This document shows, piece by piece, positions 21,612-23,747 of a stretch of 23,747 bases of DNA. This DNA is from a virus. The stretch lies in IMG/VR virus record IMGVR_UViG_3300027779_000162, positions 1 through 23,747 of that record. One strand, given 5' to 3'. Numbering within the stretch: position 1 is the first letter of the stretch; every line of letters begins with the position of its first letter. The translations under genes and the position numbers were made by a program. Under the pieces are notes generated by a model. That model was given only the letters and a program-made list of their open reading frames with translations, was not told where the DNA came from and did no database searches.

Positions 21612-23079
21612 ATCGTATAAGCAACTTAATGAGGGATTACTATCAGGTGCCTTTAATCTGGCAACTGCTTACTTTTTTGTTAAGAAAATGGCTACCCCTT
21701 TTGAGAAAACTGAAGCATACAAACTCGGCATTATAGACAAAAAAGGCAGAATCCTCAAGAAGATGAAGGAACTTGTATCCGAAAAGGAACGCAAGGCATA
21801 TACTCTTCTCGACAGGGTTATTTGGAATATTAAGAAATTAATGTCATTCATACCAGGAGGTGGTAGCATGCTAGCAGGTGTTGCTGCTGCTACAGCACTC
21901 TTAATGAAGGAAGAAATGGATTACGCAGTATCAGATAATCTGGTTCAAGTTATGCTTGAGGCAGCAAAAAATCCAAACACAGATGAAGACATGATCCAGA
22001 AGATTTCCGACATATGGGAAAAAGCAAAGGGTAATGTCAAAAAATTTAAAATGGATATGAAACGAGCAAGACTTGATGATCGTGCTTTGAACAAGGCAGG
22101 ACTTCAGGATTTTGTTGATGAGCTAATAGGCGGTGGAATTTCTGAGATTGAACCTGTAGAACAAGAAGAAGGTGCGCCAACGAATAATGCTGGTTCTGGG
22201 CAAATCAAAGGATTTACCGAACCTTTTAGGAGAAAGAAAATGAAGAGTGAATCTGTCGATACGGCAATGCTAGAACTCTTCGAACGAGAGGAATGGACAC
22301 AAACTACAGTCGATTCAGCACTGACTTTCTGTGAGGCTATCGGTCTTGATATAGAATCTCTCGATGAAGAAGAATTTGTGACAGTTGTAAATGCTCTAGA
22401 TGATTTCCAAAGACAACAAATATCAGAGGCACTCTGGATGTCAGAAGCACAGTTAGTAACTGAGGCTGAGGTGGAAGAAATCGAAAAGGAAAATGAGGAG
22501 CAAGTAGAACTCGATGAATCTCCAATCGAAAACAAAATAGACAAGTTGCTCAAGAAACTGAAGGCACCTGGTGAAGTTATGGGTTCCAAAGGTGACGATG
22601 TTATTATTGATCATCCTAAGTATGGTAAAGTTTTCTACAATCCAAAATCTGATAACTTTTCCTTTGATTCCAAAAAAGCAAAACCTTTGATGAGAGTATG
22701 GAAAAAACATACGGGCGAGAACTGGAAAGATGCTGTTCTGGGAATACGGGTTCTTGGTGGAACTATGGAAACAATGATTAAATTAATGAGAGAGGGTATC
22801 GAGGAGACTGGTACTCCTATTTTTAAAGTATCTCCAGAAGTCTACGACCAATGTAAATGGGGTCGTGAGAAATACCAACGATGGAATAAAGTTGTTGGTG
22901 AATCTAATGGTGTTGAGCAGATCAAAGAATATGGTAAAAAGAATCCTTCTGCCCCGATCATTGTTCAGAATAAACAATCAGGTGAAATGCAATATTTGAG
23001 ATTTGGGAATATATCATCGGAATTGAAGGAAAGATATTATGTTGAATGTGAAACAGAAAATAAATCGAGCAACTTATAA
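21604..23079 (+). CDS. conserved phage protein with capsid-targeting-like N-terminus
   Basis: A 491-residue protein of unknown function. It begins MVKSYKQLNEGL, resembling the T4 capsid-targeting sequence, with L8-N-E10 before G11 as a possible prohead-protease site. Next come AYKLGIIDKKGRILKK (38-53), RKAYTLLDRVIWNIKKL (about 63-79) and a Gly/Ala hydrophobic stretch GGGSMLAGVAAATALL (85-100), a block I recall in marine T4-like virion-region proteins. Residues about 170-300 are acidic and low-complexity and contain several further (I/L/V)-x-E-A sites. Residues about 305-480 look like a separate folded domain with KYGKVFYNPKSDNFSFD, a potential peptide- or DNA-binding module. Probably a head-internal protein (inference). 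Confidence 0.65.
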   Translation: MVKSYKQLNEGLLSGAFNLATAYFFVKKMATPFEKTEAYKLGIIDKKGRILKKMKELVSEKERKAYTLLDRVIWNIKKLMSFIPGGGSMLAGVAAATALLMKEEMDYAVSDNLVQVMLEAAKNPNTDEDMIQKISDIWEKAKGNVKKFKMDMKRARLDDRALNKAGLQDFVDELIGGGISEIEPVEQEEGAPTNNAGSGQIKGFTEPFRRKKMKSESVDTAMLELFEREEWTQTTVDSALTFCEAIGLDIESLDEEEFVTVVNALDDFQRQQISEALWMSEAQLVTEAEVEEIEKENEEQVELDESPIENKIDKLLKKLKAPGEVMGSKGDDVIIDHPKYGKVFYNPKSDNFSFDSKKAKPLMRVWKKHTGENWKDAVLGIRVLGGTMETMIKLMREGIEETGTPIFKVSPEVYDQCKWGREKYQRWNKVVGESNGVEQIKEYGKKNPSAPIIVQNKQSGEMQYLRFGNISSELKERYYVECETENKSSNL

Positions 23080-23107
23080 TAAACCTGAAAGTTTGGAAGA
23101 GAGTGAC

Positions 23108-23452
23108 ATGGCAGAGGAAGAACAAAATTCGAGGTCGAAAAATCCTCATACTCAATTAGATGAGATTGCAGATGCAATTAACGCAGGTGTTCCTGCTGAA
23201 CTTATAGTCCATGAGTCAGAACTTGAGGAGCGAACACGTACTCGGCAATTTGCTGCAAGACTTACAATAAGTCTTATCACAATAAGCATTTTCATTATAG
23301 TTGTGATTTTACTTTTCTTTTTTGAAATCTCGGATTCATTCAGAGATTTATTAAATATTTTAATCGGTGGCTTTCTTGCTACCTTCACGAAGATATCAGA
23401 TTACTGGTTTAAGGGAGATGGCGGTGACCCTCCTGCTATTACAAAAGGATAA
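23108..23452 (+). CDS. small two-segment membrane protein
   Basis: A 114-residue protein from ATG 23108, preferred over an earlier ATG (23039) that lies inside the previous gene; GGAAGAGAG precedes it. A charged N-terminal half (1-50) with ELEERTRTRQ is followed by a strong membrane segment at about 52-72 (SLITISIFIIVVILLFFF) and a second at about 81-95 (LLNILIGGFLATFTK), then a short Gly/Pro-rich tail. The topology suits a holin or a phage inner-membrane protein. A second lysis gene in addition to 6565 is possible, but the location among virion genes keeps the role open. Confidence 0.6.
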   Translation: MAEEEQNSRSKNPHTQLDEIADAINAGVPAELIVHESELEERTRTRQFAARLTISLITISIFIIVVILLFFFEISDSFRDLLNILIGGFLATFTKISDYWFKGDGGDPPAITKG

Positions 23453-23455
23453 AAA

Positions 23456-23747
23456 ATGAATACCTATAAAACATTGAATCAAATGGAAAATGAGGCAAGT
23501 GAGCAAACATTGGATCACGTTCTTTCGCATCCTTTTTTCGCTAAAAAGTCCTCCCTCCAAGAAAAAATATCGACTCCTAAAGAGGGTGACGGTCATGACC
23601 ATAGTTCTGAGACAATGAATCAGTACAAAGGTCAACATGAAAAACATGGTGTAGACGTTACTAAGTCTAAACCTAAGAAACGACCTTCAGAGTCAGGCAA
23701 CGTTGACCAACAAAAAAATGATGTTGCTGATATCGACGAACTTGTTG
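23456..23747 (+). CDS. unknown charged protein, 3' end outside window
   Basis: The first 97 residues of a gene that runs off the right edge. AAAAGG (23444-23449) precedes the ATG with good spacing. The N-terminus MNTYKTLNQMENEASEQ begins like the capsid-targeting-like proteins in this window but lacks a clear (I/L)-x-E-A/G site. The remainder is polar and His/Lys/Asp rich (GDGHDHSSE, SKPKKRPSES) and probably disordered. No family is recognised. Confidence 0.55.
   Translation, partial: MNTYKTLNQMENEASEQTLDHVLSHPFFAKKSSLQEKISTPKEGDGHDHSSETMNQYKGQHEKHGVDVTKSKPKKRPSESGNVDQQKNDVADIDELV

Noticed and set aside
22104-22589. Long minus-strand open frame (161 codons) opposite the 21604 gene
   Set aside because: Serine-rich product produced by the complement of Glu/Asp-rich codons; no ribosome binding site and no domain. 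The same holds for the other minus-strand frames.

Overview
The window is a continuous stretch of a lytic, T4-like (myovirus-type) double-stranded DNA phage genome. All recognisable genes lie on the + strand, are tightly packed with frequent 1-44 base overlaps, and include the T4 replisome in nearly T4 order: sliding clamp (gp45), clamp loader (gp44, gp62), RegA, DNA polymerase (gp43), UvsX and the DnaB-type helicase (gp41). Several other genes (CobS-like ATPase, Hsp20, IscU, and the nucleotidyltransferase, RimK-like and 'LEHLED' proteins) are of kinds I associate with marine T4-like phages of cyanobacteria and proteobacteria. The host cannot be read directly. The IscU is of the proteobacterial ISC type and the lysis genes suit a Gram-negative host. 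I see no integrase, transposase, tRNA, rRNA or CRISPR array.

Layout. 1-2591: the end of a CobS-like AAA+ ATPase, a small zinc-finger protein, a glycosyltransferase and a DUF3310-like protein. 2594-5344: clamp, clamp-loader large subunit, an inserted unknown gene, clamp-loader small subunit and RegA. 5337-8086: an accessory block that separates regA from gene 43 (adjacent in T4), holding dUTPase, a small lipoprotein, IscU, a holin-like protein, Hsp20 and an M15 peptidase endolysin. 8187-13696: gp43, UvsX, an unknown overlapping gene and gp41. 13705-23747: unknown, virion and probable head-cargo genes: a degenerate zincin-like protein, a protein with a ligase-type KxDG motif, two small charged proteins, a HIGH-type nucleotidyltransferase, an unlisted 45-residue basic protein, a RimK-like ATP-grasp fused to a RimB-like retropepsin, a low-complexity protein, a probable tail fibre or surface protein, two conserved phage proteins, a small membrane protein and a truncated gene at the right edge.

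Control signals. Four near-perfect sigma70 promoters (TTGACA, exactly 17 bases, TATAAT or TATACT) precede the glycosyltransferase/clamp operon, the hsp20/endolysin pair, gene 43 and uvsX. A second motif, CCTAAATA, lies at five gene junctions and resembles the T4 late promoter TATAAATA. A hairpin hides the ribosome binding site of regA, and hsp20 has a long, strongly structured leader.

The most interesting idea is a set of candidate capsid-packaged enzymes. At least four proteins in the right third carry N-termini like the T4 capsid-targeting sequence, each with a potential prohead-protease site of the form (I/L)-x-E. They include the RimK-RimB fusion, which would combine a glutamate ligase and its matching peptidase in one polypeptide delivered with the DNA. 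This is inference from sequence and needs virion proteomics.
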